The notes under the pieces are model-generated. The model searched no databases, had not been told where the DNA came from, and worked only from the letters and a program-made list of their open reading frames with translations. From Paracyclopina nana (taxonomy: Eukaryota; Arthropoda; Copepoda; Cyclopoida; Cyclopettidae): a DNA stretch of 64,000 nucleotides. Shown here one piece after another: positions 15,191 through 27,361 of the stretch. How positions within the stretch are numbered: the first letter of the stretch is position 1; each line of letters starts with the position of its first letter. Location of the stretch: positions 568,001 to 632,000 of the forward strand of contig JAGUCH010000009.1 of NCBI GenBank assembly GCA_019096065.1, in the 5' to 3' direction. Both the position numbers and the translations under genes were made by a program.

Positions 15191-15599
15191 AATATTGAAT
15201 TTTGCATTGTATCTGTAGCTCCGGCTCTCTTTTTTATGTGGTACTCAAATTTCCATTTAAGCCAGGTGTACACAGACTAGTCCACTTTTTCAACTACAAT
15301 GGGCTGGTTTTGGCCCAGAGGAGATCTGCATTCAGATAGCTGTGATTTATGTTGTTGCTCCACAAAATCCTCTTCTTCTCTCTATGGAATCTGCTTAAAA
15401 TATGAAAGCTCCTCAAGAGGGGAAAAATCATTCAAACTGTGCACAACAGCAAACCAAAGCTTTGTGATTCTAATGCACAAAAATGATTCTTCAGTGCACT
15501 CCTTCCATTTTCAATTTGAAGATGAATGAGAGAGCATAAATCTTACAAAAGAAGAGGTATCAACTAAGGATTCAGTATAGCCAACAATCTTGCAAATAA

Positions 15600-15960
15600 C
15601 TTGAGCTGAGAGAGGGTGTTTGCCTTATGAGCATTTGAGCACAATGAGCATCTGATCTCATTGAAAGGTTAAGTGTGCATGGTGACGAGTTGAGCTCAGT
15701 GTTTCAGCTTCAAAGGTCAGTGTTTTATGACTGAGCTCATTGAGGCCTTGAGCTCACAAAGCATTTGATCCCAATGAGCGCATGAGCTCATTGGGCTCAG
15801 GGGCTCACTGAATCAGTTCAATTGAATCTGTTGAATTGATTTAATTAAGCTCAGTGAGTGTTTTGTGCTCACAATGAGCAAATGAGTTCATTTTCAGTTT
15901 GAGTGATTCTATTAGAGAGGGGTTGGCAGTATGCGAGCTCAGAAACGTCTTATCACAGAA
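15600..15960. repeat. Degenerate GAGCTCATTGAGC repeats
   Basis: Frequent GAGCTCA, ATGAGC and CATTGAG words without a fixed period. This is a decayed relative of the neighbouring tracts. Confidence 0.55.
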
Positions 15961-16509
15961 AACCTGAGCTAGATACATATTTGAACTTATTTGTATATTA
16001 GCAGGTGAGGTCAGCAGTTTTGATGAACATTGAGGATTATGGGGAATTCCTCTAAATCATTGGGCGTGACTGTTGACAAGAAAAGCAGCTTGCTTCCATC
16101 TCTGTATATGCTACTATTATGGGGACTTCAAAGGAATTTGAGCTAAATCTTCTCCAAGGCTCATATGACTCTTAAAGGGGCGAATAATTGAGCTTGATGA
16201 CGTGTATAATAAGGCTTTGCCCCTAAAAGTTGCTTCCCTTCCTGCTACAAAAATGAATTTCTTCTATGAGCTCAAAATGTTGAAAAATCTTCATTACTAT
16301 GTATGTAGTACCAAGAAATGAGCTGCAGTTGCGTGTGACATTTCCTTGCGATTGTTATGTGTATGATCAATCATGCTATGGTGTGTAGTAACAAGCCGGA
16401 TTTTCTGCCCTTTTTGTCCCACACTACCAAGTTTGAAAGTCAGCTATGATTGAAAGCCTTCAAAAACGTCTCTTGTATAGCATGTTCCCTCCATGGATTT
16501 TCGTCTAGA

Positions 16510-17060
16510 CTAAAAAACAAAGCGAGTGCACAAAATTGCAAAGTGAGCACCCATGCTTGCAGAGGGCACATGCAAGTTTGATAAGTGAGCACTTAGGCTT
16601 GAAGAATAAGTGAACAAGTATTGTAAGTGAGAAGTGCAAGTGTTCAAATTGAGCACTCAAGTTTAGAAGGTGAGCACTCTTTATAATGTAAGCACACAAG
16701 TTTAGAAGTTGCACGAGCAATTTTGAAAATTGAGCACACAAGTTTAGATGGTGAGCACACAAGTTTAGATGGGTGAGCACACAAGTTTAGATTTGTGAGC
16801 AAACAAGTTTAGATGGTGAGCATAAAAGTTTAGATAGTGAGCACAAAATTCTTGAAGGAGTGCACACAAGTTGGCAAAGTGAGCACACTAGCTCAGATGG
16901 TGAGCACAAGGATGAAAAGTAAGGCAGAAGGTAAGCACTCTAGCTCACAATGTGCGCACTCGACATCTCAGTATTAGCAAACCTTTTGCTCAGTGAGCAC
17001 ACAATATTCAAAATGAGCACACAATTGGATGAGTGAGCACACAATTAACAAACTGTGCAC
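16510..17060. repeat. GTGAGCACACAAGTTTAGA repeat (~21 bp)
   Basis: About 20 units, clearest at 16735-16840 (GTGAGCACACAAGTTTAGAT plus G). It degenerates to TGAGCACACAA words by 17050. Confidence 0.85.
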
Positions 17061-17579
17061 ACACTTTGAAGAAAGCTCACAATCAATTTGCAGAGTGATC
17101 TCCCAAGAAGTTTATATTAGATACAAATACAAGTCTATTTTACCTGCAGCTCATTTTGAATAATTCTTAATTGAATTGACTCTAGACTGTTGTTTTTTTA
17201 TGTGAAAGCACCATTGTTAGCAGAAGCACAGATGAAATGGGCCAAAAGGTATATAGAGTGAGTTAGATCATTAATAACTACTGCTGTCTGCGGCTATATT
17301 ACTTCTAGTATTTCTGTATAACTACTTTGTCACAGCAATTCCAGGAAGACTGTAATATCATGATGAGAGCCAACTGCTATAACTGTCATATACCTTCTTC
17401 TTTCATACCATTTGGCAAAATACAATTTCCCAACTTTTTTATCTTCACAAGTAATCTGGATTTATGTGGCAAAACTTGCTGAACTTTATGATCACTTTCC
17501 ATTATTAGATGAAAAGAACTAAAAAAGTATGCCTTCATTAATTATCCTTAAAAAGAGCCTTTTAATCAAATTTATAAGT

Positions 17580-18015
17580 TAATTATTACATCAACTTTAA
17601 AGTTATTTTAAGACAACTTTTAAGCTATTTTAAGTCAACTTTTAAGTTATTTTAAGTCAACTTTTAAGTTGTTTTAAGTCAACTTTTAAGTTAATTATTA
17701 AGTCAACCTTAAAGTTAATTATTAAGATAACTCTTTAGTAATAATTAACTCATGTTTTTAGAAAACTTTTATGGAAACTGATTAGTTAACTTTTAGTCAA
17801 GAATTTCGAGTCCACTTTTTAAGAAATTTGGTCAACTTTAAGTCAGCCTTTAACCTTAACCTTTAAGTCAACTTCTCTTTAAACTTATAAACTAACCTAA
17901 AGAAATTTTAAGAGAATTCTGAAGTTATTTGTTTGTCAACGTTTAAATCAATGCTAAGCAACTTATCAAGAATTGTTTAAATTAATTTCTGAGTAAACTT
18001 TAAATCAACTTGTTA
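17580..18015. repeat. AAGTCAACTTTTAAGTTA repeat
   Basis: Units of about 22 bp (TTTAAGTCAACTTTTAAGTT), best at 17600-17700 and degenerate to 18015. Confidence 0.8.
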
Positions 18016-18019
18016 CTTA

Positions 18020-19360
18020 AGTTGGCTGCTTAAACAATCAGAATTCTGCAGTATTCATGCTTTGTAAGTATATTATTGCATAGTGAAAGAAAAACTTTGT
18101 TTTGGTGAAATGGTATTTTAGGCATGGTAGTTTTTCACTTGAAAACTTGGTCTATTTGCAAAAGTTGCTTCATGGTCTTGGCTACAGCAGAAGCAGCAAA
18201 AAAGTGGGAGCAGAAAAACCCTTTGTTTGCATATCCTTGAAAGAATTCCCTGTAGAACCACAAGTCTAATACTACTACAATGCTGAAGCCATTACAAAAC
18301 AATTTTTTGCTCTAGACAAAATTGACGCCTTCCTATAAGGCCTTAAAACAATCTTAAACCTTGACTTTCAATGCCATAATAATTTTGTTTCTTGTGTTTT
18401 TACCTATACCAAATATTTTTAAAAAGGTCAAAATAGAAAGATATTTTTTGAAAAAAGACCAAAACTAAAAAAGAAAATTAAATCAAGAGAGTGGATCATT
18501 TTTTGGCTACATTTTAGACTTATAAGGAAAGAGAAACAAGTGAATGCTCAGGAAAAGATTGACCTCAAATAAAAAAAGGCAATAAAGCCTTGCACAAACA
18601 TTGGAAAATTGAAAGATCTGCCCCACTTTTTGCCTCCACTCTCCGCGGCCTTTTTTGTATTTTGCTTGCTTGCCCCGCTGAAAATTGCTCAAATTGCAGG
18701 GAATTTTTCTCCTGATGCAGAAAGCCAGAAAAGCAACAAATTAGCTGCTGCCATTCACATTTTTTTGAGTTAAGTGCAGGGAGTTAATTTTTGCTTACTG
18801 CTAGATTGTCTGCCATAAGATTTACTCAAAAGTCATGGTACAATTTTGATCAGCTGTTGACACCTTTGATTTTCATGTATTTGACAGCTGGTTTGCACTT
18901 AGGAATGGCACAGTGAAAGTAGTTTGGCAAAGTTTGAAGTTGGTGGAAAATGAGAGACATCTTTGTCTCTGCATTAGAATATAGGAGTAGAGGAAGGGAG
19001 AGTGTAAACGTTGCAGTATCTTGTTACTTCGACGGTCCACAGACGTGAAAGCACCAAAAGGGAACACTCATCTGCAGTGTAGAAAAGTCAATACAACTCT
19101 GTGGCAAAATGACAAGACCAAGTAAGTAGCTTTTCATGCATGCTATTTTAATGATGCCTAAATCTGGAGCACTCATTGAGCCTGGTTGAATGTGGATAGA
19201 TGAGTGAACGTAGTGGTTTATAGGCACAAATAATGTGTGATCATTTGGGAATAATTATTCACAAGGAATGAGTGATCATATAAAAGTAATGAGAGAGTTC
19301 TCAGGGCAAGCGATCACAATGGATGAGTAAGGTGTATTAACAAGTGATTAGAAGGAATAA
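18020..19360. other. Gene-free spacer
   Basis: No supported exon or repeat. Small open frames occur on both strands without codon or homology support. Confidence 0.4.
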
Positions 19361-19364
19361 ATGA

Positions 19365-19660
19365 TAAAGAGGACAAGTGAGCGCAGAGAGCAAGTGAGCG
19401 CAGAAACCAAGTGAGCGCAAAGAACAAGTGAGCACAGAGAACAAGTGAGCGCAGAAACGAAGTGAGGGCAGATATGAAGTGAGCGCAGAGAACAAGTGAG
19501 CGCAGAGAACAAGTGAGCGCAGAGAACAAGTGAGCACAGAGAACAAGTGAGCACAGAGAACAAGTGAGTGCTGAGAACAAGTGATTGAAGAGAACAAGAG
19601 ATTGCAGATAAAAAGTGAGCACAGTGAACAAGTGCTCAAGTACAAAAGGTAAGCACAGTT
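19365..19660. repeat. AAGTGAGCGCAGAGAAC 17-bp minisatellite
   Basis: About 16 units, nearly perfect at 19480-19560. Open frames on the minus strand here are artefacts of the repeat. Confidence 0.9.
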
Positions 19661-22370
19661 TAAGCTTGTAAAAGAATGTCAAAATATGAGCTGTTGAGCA
19701 GAGCGCAAGTGAGGCAGGAAAAGATAACTGGAATACCTGATGGAAATTGTAAACAGATGTTCGTTTTGGGCAATTTCCTGCAGATGAAGAGGGCCATAAA
19801 ACCCTTGAAGTCGAGCTCGCAAGTTCTTCCACACTTGGGGCCAATCCTAAAGCTGATGGCAATAAAAAGGAATGGGAAAATGAGGCAAAAAGCCGAAAAA
19901 TACAAGTGGTTTCGCAAGGTGTCTGCCTGTGCCCAAAAGATGAAAAAAGCTTTACCAAACTCATCTCAGAGACGATACCCAAAATCTGAATGCCCACTTT
20001 GTTTAACCATACCATGTAGTAAAGAAGGTATGCATTTAGTTTACCTAGTGTTATGGAAAAAGTGCTTAGTTACACTTGACTTTCTGTGGTGCTTCATTAC
20101 TTGCCGCAGTCCTCTAGTGCTGCATGGTATACTTTTAGACGAAAGAGTAGCTAGTATACCATACCACCAAATATACCAGTAGTGTAACCCTGACAAACAA
20201 GGCATGTCTTGAGCAACAATAAAGACATCACTATTGACAGCTCAGAGGAAACAAATCACCCCTTTGGTGCCTTGACAGTTACTGGGGCTAAAAACCTGGT
20301 TTATTTTGGTATACGCACACATCATGTAACAGTATACCACTGAGCATAAATGTTTTATATCCTCAGCTGATCTACATTTTTGTGATGGTTGTGCACACCT
20401 ATCTGATAAACAAATACAGATTTAAACATATTTCTTGGACCTTATAGCTCACTTGTCACAACTGATGAATTTGGTGCCAAAGATTTGCCAAATGTGAATG
20501 TAAAATACAGCGATAAGTACCAAGTCATTTTTACAGATTATGATGATGTACTAGCTAGTAAGCAATATAATACAAATCCTCTTTTCAAAGGGTGGATACA
20601 GCATTTCTATTGTTCCAAATACTGCATACTACGCAGTGGTTCTTCGAATACTTGCTCTTAGGATAACAACGTTTGTTTACATCCCCTATTGAAGAATTTC
20701 AGAAGCAGTCATCAATGTACCTTGGTATTTTTTAAGGGCTTCTATGGGTTTCCTTGTGCAATATCAACCAAGATTAAAACCCATGAAAACCAAAGGGAGA
20801 TAGCTGTTGACATGCATCACTGCATAACCGAAATAAAAATTGAAGCTGTCAACAAACTTGACGATCCTTCAAGCAATGTTGTACTGACTTTGTGCTAAGA
20901 AAGCATAATGCAGGGGAGCTTTACTTACAAAGTGGTACGAAGGATAATCATGCATGATTGACCCACTTTATGAGCTGTTTGTTTGTTGACCCATCAATCC
21001 TCTTCATTATTCTAATAAAGTGTCAATGGCTGACACAAATTGACAAATAAAGGCAGCATAATTCGGGGATACATTTCATCTACGTACTAACAACTTAATT
21101 TTGACAAGTAAAATCAAAGAGCATAAAACTTGAAAAAATATTGATTTGCTTTCACTAGATATGTTCTTATTTGCTCTGCTCTGTCATTTTCAGATCCCTT
21201 ATCACAATTTCATTCTACTGTGCTGGCATGGTGGCATGTATTACAAAATATAAAAAAGGGGTAATGATGAACTTATAGTGTGTTCAAGTTAAACGATCTA
21301 GAAGTTCTTTCTGATTTGAAATCCTTGCTGCAAGTTGAGGCTGTGGTGAAAATTCCAGCCCAATCGGTGAAGAAATATGGATTTTCAGCGTTGTTGACCG
21401 TTCTTTATAATACAGCGAATACAGCCAAACATGACAATCGGTTGGGGTCATTTTTCTTGCTCAATGCTGGGCCCTTTTTATGGCAAGTCTGCATGTCATT
21501 TCACTGAGTAAAATAGCTCATGGAGTAGTTGTAATCTAGCCAAAAGCTAGTGGGGCTTTGGAGGCGCAACTTCTCCTTATGCGAAAGGAGAAAGCCGCTT
21601 GTTCCCCCCTCAAAAAAACAGCCGGGGCCCTTTAGTATTTCTTGAGCCTTTTCCTCAGTCATGGCACATTATGCAGTGTACCAATAAGTGAGCTTCCCCT
21701 TGCATTGATACTTCTGCTACCAAAACACTGGCTTGTTATTCAACATGCCAATAAGTAAGCCTTGACATTTTCCTAGCAAATTGCACCACTATTGAACTTG
21801 AAAACCAGCCCAAATATTGGAAAGCTTTACTGTTTCTTTCCCCCCAAAAAAGCCATTTAAGGCTCCATTTTCACACCACTAAATAAGCCTTTAGTAGGAC
21901 AATAAATTTGGATACAGAATACAATAATAATTTGATTGGAAAGCCAGCAAGTCTTTTAACCATGAAAATTAACATAAATGCATTTGACAAAAGAAATCCT
22001 GGGATTATTGCTACCAAAGCTTGTTACAAATGCTTCTTAATATTGGACATGCAAGGATATTACTACTATATTTTGTGAAGCCTTATAAAATATGACAGCA
22101 GCCACTTTTTATGCTCAATTTTGTGTGTGAGACTTTGCAATGCAGTTTTTTCTAGAAGTCAGCTTTCCAGTAGAAGGGCTGACTACAAAATTTGTCCACT
22201 TAATGGCCATTTATTCTGTTCCACATTGCTTAACTATCCAAATGCATTTCTTGCACTTCATAAATGCAACTCAGCCCACAAAGTCATAAAAGCAACTTAG
22301 CACAACTTTGACAGACACAATGACATATTTCATCATCTGGAACATTCAAAACTGGCACCACAAACAGCAA
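19661..22370. other. Spacer with one unassigned open frame and dispersed repeats
   Basis: An open frame of 168 codons (19676-20182, +) has no homology I recognise and is also largely open on the other strand, so I do not call it a gene. Dispersed-repeat copies are listed separately. A small hairpin, TTCTCCTT-ATGCGA-AAGGAGAA, lies at about 21570-21592. Confidence 0.4.
21296..21425 (+). repeat. Dispersed repeat, copy 1
   Basis: Shares GTGAAAATTCCAGC, an AATCGGT word and TTCAGCGTTGTT in the same order with the copies at about 22375 and 26700. It is probably a fragment of an old interspersed element of unknown class. Confidence 0.6.
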
Positions 22371-22371
22371 A

Positions 22372-22460
22372 TTGATGCAGTTCACGACAAAAAAGAACGC
22401 ATCATTTTGGCCATTAGTCCTCATACAGAGCTGGAATTTTCACCACATTCCTAAACTACT
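22372..22460 (-). repeat. Dispersed repeat, copy 2 (inverted)
   Basis: On the minus strand it reads GTGGTGAAAATTCCAGCT, ATGGCCAAAATGATGCGTTC and TTTTTTGTCGTGAA, matching copy 3 over about 80 bp. Confidence 0.6.
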
Positions 22461-23066
22461 CTAAGGAATACAAAAATGAAGTCAAAGCCACTTTAATATA
22501 GTTTCGAATAGCATTTTGAATGCAAATTAAGCCCCAAAATGTCCAAAAGAGCGCTTCATTTTAGACTTTTAGGCTATTCTTGCATAGCTAAAATTCTAAT
22601 TAAACAACATTGAGCTTTAACAAAAAAGCCAATAAAAAGCAATTCAACCCTTGCTCTAATAACAATGGAAACTGTTAAACTATTCATGGTGTAGAGAAAG
22701 TTTGCGAAAGCTTTTGCCTGTTTCCACTAAAGCAGTGAACTTTTGATTAATAAATCATTTGATCCCTTAATAGCACCAATAAGGGACCAAGTGATAAGAA
22801 AATCCAGCCAAGGTTGGTGCACACTGCTGCAAAGCATAGCTTTCACTTTATGGTATCAATGTCATGCCTAGATACTATTGTTGTATAACAACCTAGATTA
22901 TGATTGTTCACTTTTGCCATGATGATGGAATTTTTTTTATTCAACCTAAATAAGGCATGCACCTGTCATAAACCAGGCAGGGGCAGAAAAACAAAACCCT
23001 TAGCTCTACTTGACCTGCAAAACATTTTAATTTTGGTAAAAATGATTTAATTCCAGACAATTAAAG

Positions 23067-25906
23067 ATGCTCCTAGAGTTGGTCTACCTTTTACTAGTGG
23101 CCTCCTTGGCTTCTCCATCTGGAGAGCTGGATGATGTATCAGGAGATTGGAGCCAATGCCCTCGGGCCTGCAAGTGTAAGTGGGCCTCGGGCAAGCGAAC
23201 AGCTGACTGTGAGGCTGGTGGCTTCACCTCACTGCCCCTTTTCCCCAGACCAGACCTGATCCAAGTCCTGGTCATGGACCATAACCCATTGAAGACACTT
23301 CCACCAAGAGCCTTCCACTTGGCTGGCCTCATCAATGTCCAAAAGGTGTATATGAAAAATTGCAGCCTCAACGACCTCCATCCAACAGCTCTGGGCGGTC
23401 TGGTCATACTCATTGAACTGGATTTGTCAGAAAATTACATTGGTGAAATTGCACAAGGAACCTTTGAGGTATATGGATGATGTAATAATTACCATAAATA
23501 ATTTTCTACTCTTTTCCATGCAGGGTAATGTTCGCTTAAGGAAACTCCGCTTGTCCTCCAACCGGTTGAAGTCGTTGGCCTCTTTTCCTACTTTGGGTCA
23601 TTTGAGGCTTCTTGACCTCAGCTGGAATCACTTGTCCAAATTGGACACACCCACATTTGTTAACCTGGGCCAAACCCTGGAAGTGCTCCACTTGAACTCG
23701 AACCATTTCAAAAGGCTGTCAGTGAGGCCATTCCTCAGCCTCCACAACCTCAAGAGTCTCAGATTGGAAGGTATAAGAAAATCACATGAATAAATGCAGT
23801 GAGTTAATTTGTATTACTTAGGTAACCCATGGCATTGTGATTGCAAGCTCAGAGATTTGTGGCACTGGCTGCAAGCCAAGAGGCTCCTCCTAAATTCAGC
23901 CACTTGTGCTGCCCCGCCACCTTTGAAAGGGCACAGCCTCAATGACCTCGACTCTGAAGAACACTTGGCTTGTGCCCCAATAGTGTCAGTGCCACACCCA
24001 CGTGTCCCAGTGACCAAAGGCGGTCAGGCCCTTTTACCCTGCAAGCTCGAAGATGGAGCAGAGGCTGCTGAGGTCACGTGGCTTCGCGAGGGCGTGGCCA
24101 TCAAGGCCAACCAATCGGCTGTGATGTATGGCCAGTACTATGTGATATACAGTGGAAGGAGGTGGTACAACCTCAGCATTGAAAACATTGAGCCTCCAAC
24201 CTCAAGTGACCTCTACACATGTGTGGCCATCAATGAGGGAGGGGCCTCTGAGGCCAATGTCACCCTGGTCCACTCCCCTAATGTGGCCACTTATGTGGGA
24301 GATGGGGAAGTGGTGGTTTCATGGATTCTCATCGGAGGAGTGGCCTCAGGGATCATAGTGTTCTTCAGCCTCAGCCTCTGGCTGGTCTTGCTGGTCAAAA
24401 AGGTCAGAAATAGGACCCCAGTTGTGGAGGCCAAAAGCCTCACCAGCAATGAAGAGGCCAAACTGTCTAGGTCAGTAGCTTCAGCAACCTCTGTGGAGGC
24501 CATGGAGGCTGCCAGCTTTGAGGAGCAACAACTGAGGCAAACCACAGCCCTGGCCAGGGCTCAAAGGGCCAAAATGAGGGCTGACATGGAAGGTGCTGAG
24601 TTGAGGTCATCATCAGCTTCAACTGAGGCTGATGACCTCAGAGGTCAGAGGCCAGACCTGCTGGATTGCCATCAGAACAGCTACATGATGATGGAAATGA
24701 GCCAGCCGGCCCCGCCCCCATTCCACCCTCAATTGGCCCCACCACCCTTCCATCAGCACCAGCCTCACCAATGGAGGCCAAATTCAGTGCTGTTGTCACA
24801 GCGGCCTCAAATCAATACTTCAGCCTCCTTGATGACACCTGGAACTACTTATGGGTGAGTTTGCCTAACTTTTATAATGCCATAAAGGCTGAAAGTCATA
24901 CTTGACATTTTGGCAAATGTCAAAGTGAAAAATAAAAGGCTATGTTCATCTGCAAATTATGTTTTAGATTTTGGCCTAATATTAATGTGAAAAACAAGTG
25001 AGATCTGCCAGAAAGTGCAATAGGTCACTTATAAAGCTCAAGTGAAAAGTATTTGTCAATATGTTAGGAAAATTCCTGCTTTTTTGGGGGTGTCTGAGAA
25101 AAAATATCAACTATTTTCAATTGGGGACATGACCATTAATAACTTTTTGCCAAACTTTGATGATCAGTCCAGAAAATTGATTGTTGTTACAAGGAGGTGT
25201 CAAAAGTTTGTGCCACAGCCTTTTTACTATGGCTTGTTGAGCACTTTTTAGATACAAAAAGGCAGTGGTTCTAGAATTTACCAAGTTATCCACAGGAAAA
25301 TATCAAATATTTTTCTAAAGTATGAAAGCCAAATATTTCTCAAAATTATCTTTGATAATCAGCAGCTGAACAGAGCCTCTAATTCGAAGCAGATACTGAA
25401 AAGGCGTCAATTTTGTTATTATCTTATAGGCAAAATAAGTTGCATGCCAATTATGTTGAGAAAAATAACCAAGTGTAAGAAAACAAGTATATGTTTTATA
25501 CTTATATATTTCTATAAATAAGAAATAACCAAAAAATGGTGCTGCGACCCGGGGCACATTAGCTATATTTTAATGAGTTCTTGTTTCTTGCAGTGCCAAA
25601 GGCTACTTCAACAGCCTCCAAAGGCCTCTAAATAGTGGATTTGGTGGAGGAGGCCAATTGTCAGATCCTGACAGTGGCTGCTTCAGCTCAAGTGGGACAG
25701 CCAGTGGTGGCCTCAAGAGCCCGAGCTTTTGGTTTGAGGCCAAACAATTACACAATTTGAGCAGTCCAATGTCAAGCTCAGCTTCAGCAGCCTCCATGAC
25801 CTCAACAACTTATGGCACCAATAACAAGTTGTTGGCTCACACTCTTGAGAACAGGAAGAGAGTGCTCCAATCCTTGATCAGAGAGAAAAGTGACACCTTA
25901 GTGTGA
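23067..25906 (+). CDS. kek: Kekkon-like LRR-Ig transmembrane receptor
   Basis: Exons: 23067-23468, 23524-23770, 23822-24854, 25594-25906. The protein is 664 aa. Domains: signal peptide (about 1-20), cysteine-rich LRR cap CPRACKCKWASGKRTADC, leucine-rich repeats to about residue 216, C-terminal LRR cap NPWHCDCKLRDLWHWLQ, then one Ig domain (Cys290, Trp303, LYTC Cys350). A transmembrane helix follows at about 382-408 and then a basic stop-transfer KKVRNR. The ~255-residue cytoplasmic tail is Ala/Pro/Ser-rich and ends in TLV, a class I PDZ-ligand pattern. The domain order is that of the Kekkon family, single-pass receptors known in insects as modulators of EGFR and neuronal signalling. Which paralogue this is cannot be told. 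A 3' splice acceptor ends at 23056, eleven bases before the ATG, so there is a 5' UTR intron. Confidence 0.9.
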
Positions 25907-26046
25907 TAATTTGCTGATGACCACTTGACCACACTTCCATCTCACAAACTTAGACTTTGAGTGCCAAAATGTCACAAACAATAATGAAAAATTTGGTTTT
26001 TTTCTAGATACATTGCTCATCACAAAATGAAATATTGTTGCTAGAT

Positions 26047-26052
26047 AATAAA
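26047..26052 (+). promoter_or_regulatory. Poly(A) signal of Kekkon-like gene
   Basis: AATAAA about 140 nt after the TGA at 25906. Confidence 0.6.
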
Positions 26053-26689
26053 CACTGCTATGTTGTGTTGAAAAAAGCTAAACATATTAAGAAAAATTAA
26101 AGCCAGCTGCAAATTAATGTCAATTACAAATATTGAACATTTACAATAGTTTACATATATATCTTAATTTCAACCTTTTTTAAATGAATCTAAAGTATTT
26201 GAGCCATTACTGTATAATTTTACGAGGGACTTGCTGAAAGTTGGTTCAAAAATTGAGTCTCTGAGGTAAAAAGGTCACTTAAGTACTGCTGTAAAGGCCC
26301 ATAAGGTTAGTTGACCTGGAGTGCAGAACTTTTTTAAGCACCAGTGAAAAAAGGTCCAACATAAATACAGTTTTTAAAGCTGATCAAACTGAAGTGTTTA
26401 CACATTTAGGGCTTAGAATCTATTGGATACACCAACAATGCTCCAATTTTGTAATGGCTTTTGGGAGATGTGGAAACGCAAAACTTTGGAGGAAGAAAGG
26501 AACTTTGTGACCTTGCTCAATTTTCCTCCAAGCTAAATATTTCTAGTCGATTCCAAGCATGCATTGGGTTGTAGCATTTTTTGATTGCATGAAAAAATTC
26601 ATTGGTTTGTAGCATTATAACTTGTTGGTACCAAGGCCATTAATGGCAAAAGCTGAGTAAGCGGAAGCTTCATGGTGGTCACAAGTAAT

Positions 26690-26850
26690 GATGGTGCTTC
26701 ATGACCAAAGCGAAGAGATTCACGACAAAAAAACAACGCTGAATTTGGCCATTCATGGACCGATTTTGCTGGAATTTTTACTGCAGCTTCAAAATGCAGG
26801 CCTGACCTCAAATCAAGCAAAAAAGTGGCAACTTTCATGCATTTACTGCG
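26690..26850 (-). repeat. Dispersed repeat, copy 3 (inverted)
   Basis: The minus strand reads GATTTGAGG, GAAGCTGCAGTAAAAATTCC, AATCGGT and TTCAGCGTTGTT, co-linear with copy 1, and TTTTTTGTCGTGAA as in copy 2. It is the longest of the three copies and lies between the Kekkon-like gene and BBS7. Confidence 0.6.
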
Positions 26851-27345
26851 AATCGCTCAATTGCTTTTTCACCCGAAAACATTGAAACCAAATCTTAAGC
26901 AAATTCACAGTCTTTTTCATATACTTTTTACATGGTAAAAAAAATCAAATTTCAAATATTCAGGCCATTCTGTGTGCCATAATCCTCCCATTTTGACCAC
27001 AGCAGCAGCAGAAGTAGCATATTTTGTGGCAAAGCCACTTTACACAAGCCATTTGCTGCTTCTGTTGACCATTTGGCACATTTTTTTGCCCTTGCACAAA
27101 CTTGATCTTGGCCATTGTTTAGCTAAAGACCCAGATGGGAGCTTCATCAAGGATTTTTTGCCAAATCTCCCAGATGAACATGATGCAGAACTCATCAAAA
27201 CTAAGTAGAATAAGAGAAAGCCTTTGCAAAGCCAAAGCCAGCAAAACAAGCTATCCACAGGCTTCTACTTTATCCATATTGCCACATTTTTTTCTGGGTC
27301 TGTGAGCAGATTCAATGGACAGAAAATTAGGCAAATTTCAGCAAT

Positions 27346-27351
27346 TTTATT
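27346..27351 (-). promoter_or_regulatory. Poly(A) signal of BBS7
   Basis: AATAAA on the minus strand starts only 11 nt after the TAG (27364-27362), implying a very short 3' UTR. Confidence 0.6.
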
Positions 27352-27361
27352 TGGATGAGTG

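Noticed and set aside
19314-20182. Open frames of 233 codons (-) and 168 codons (+)
   Set aside because: The minus frame is partly the 17-bp AAGTGAGCGCAGAGAAC array. The plus frame has no recognised domain and is open on the other strand too. Kept only as a note.
26972-27208. Frame with DPDGSFIKDFLPNLPDE resembling a photolyase/cryptochrome segment
   Set aside because: The similarity covers about 15 residues, no flanking exon with FAD-domain motifs is visible, and the surrounding sequence looks noncoding.
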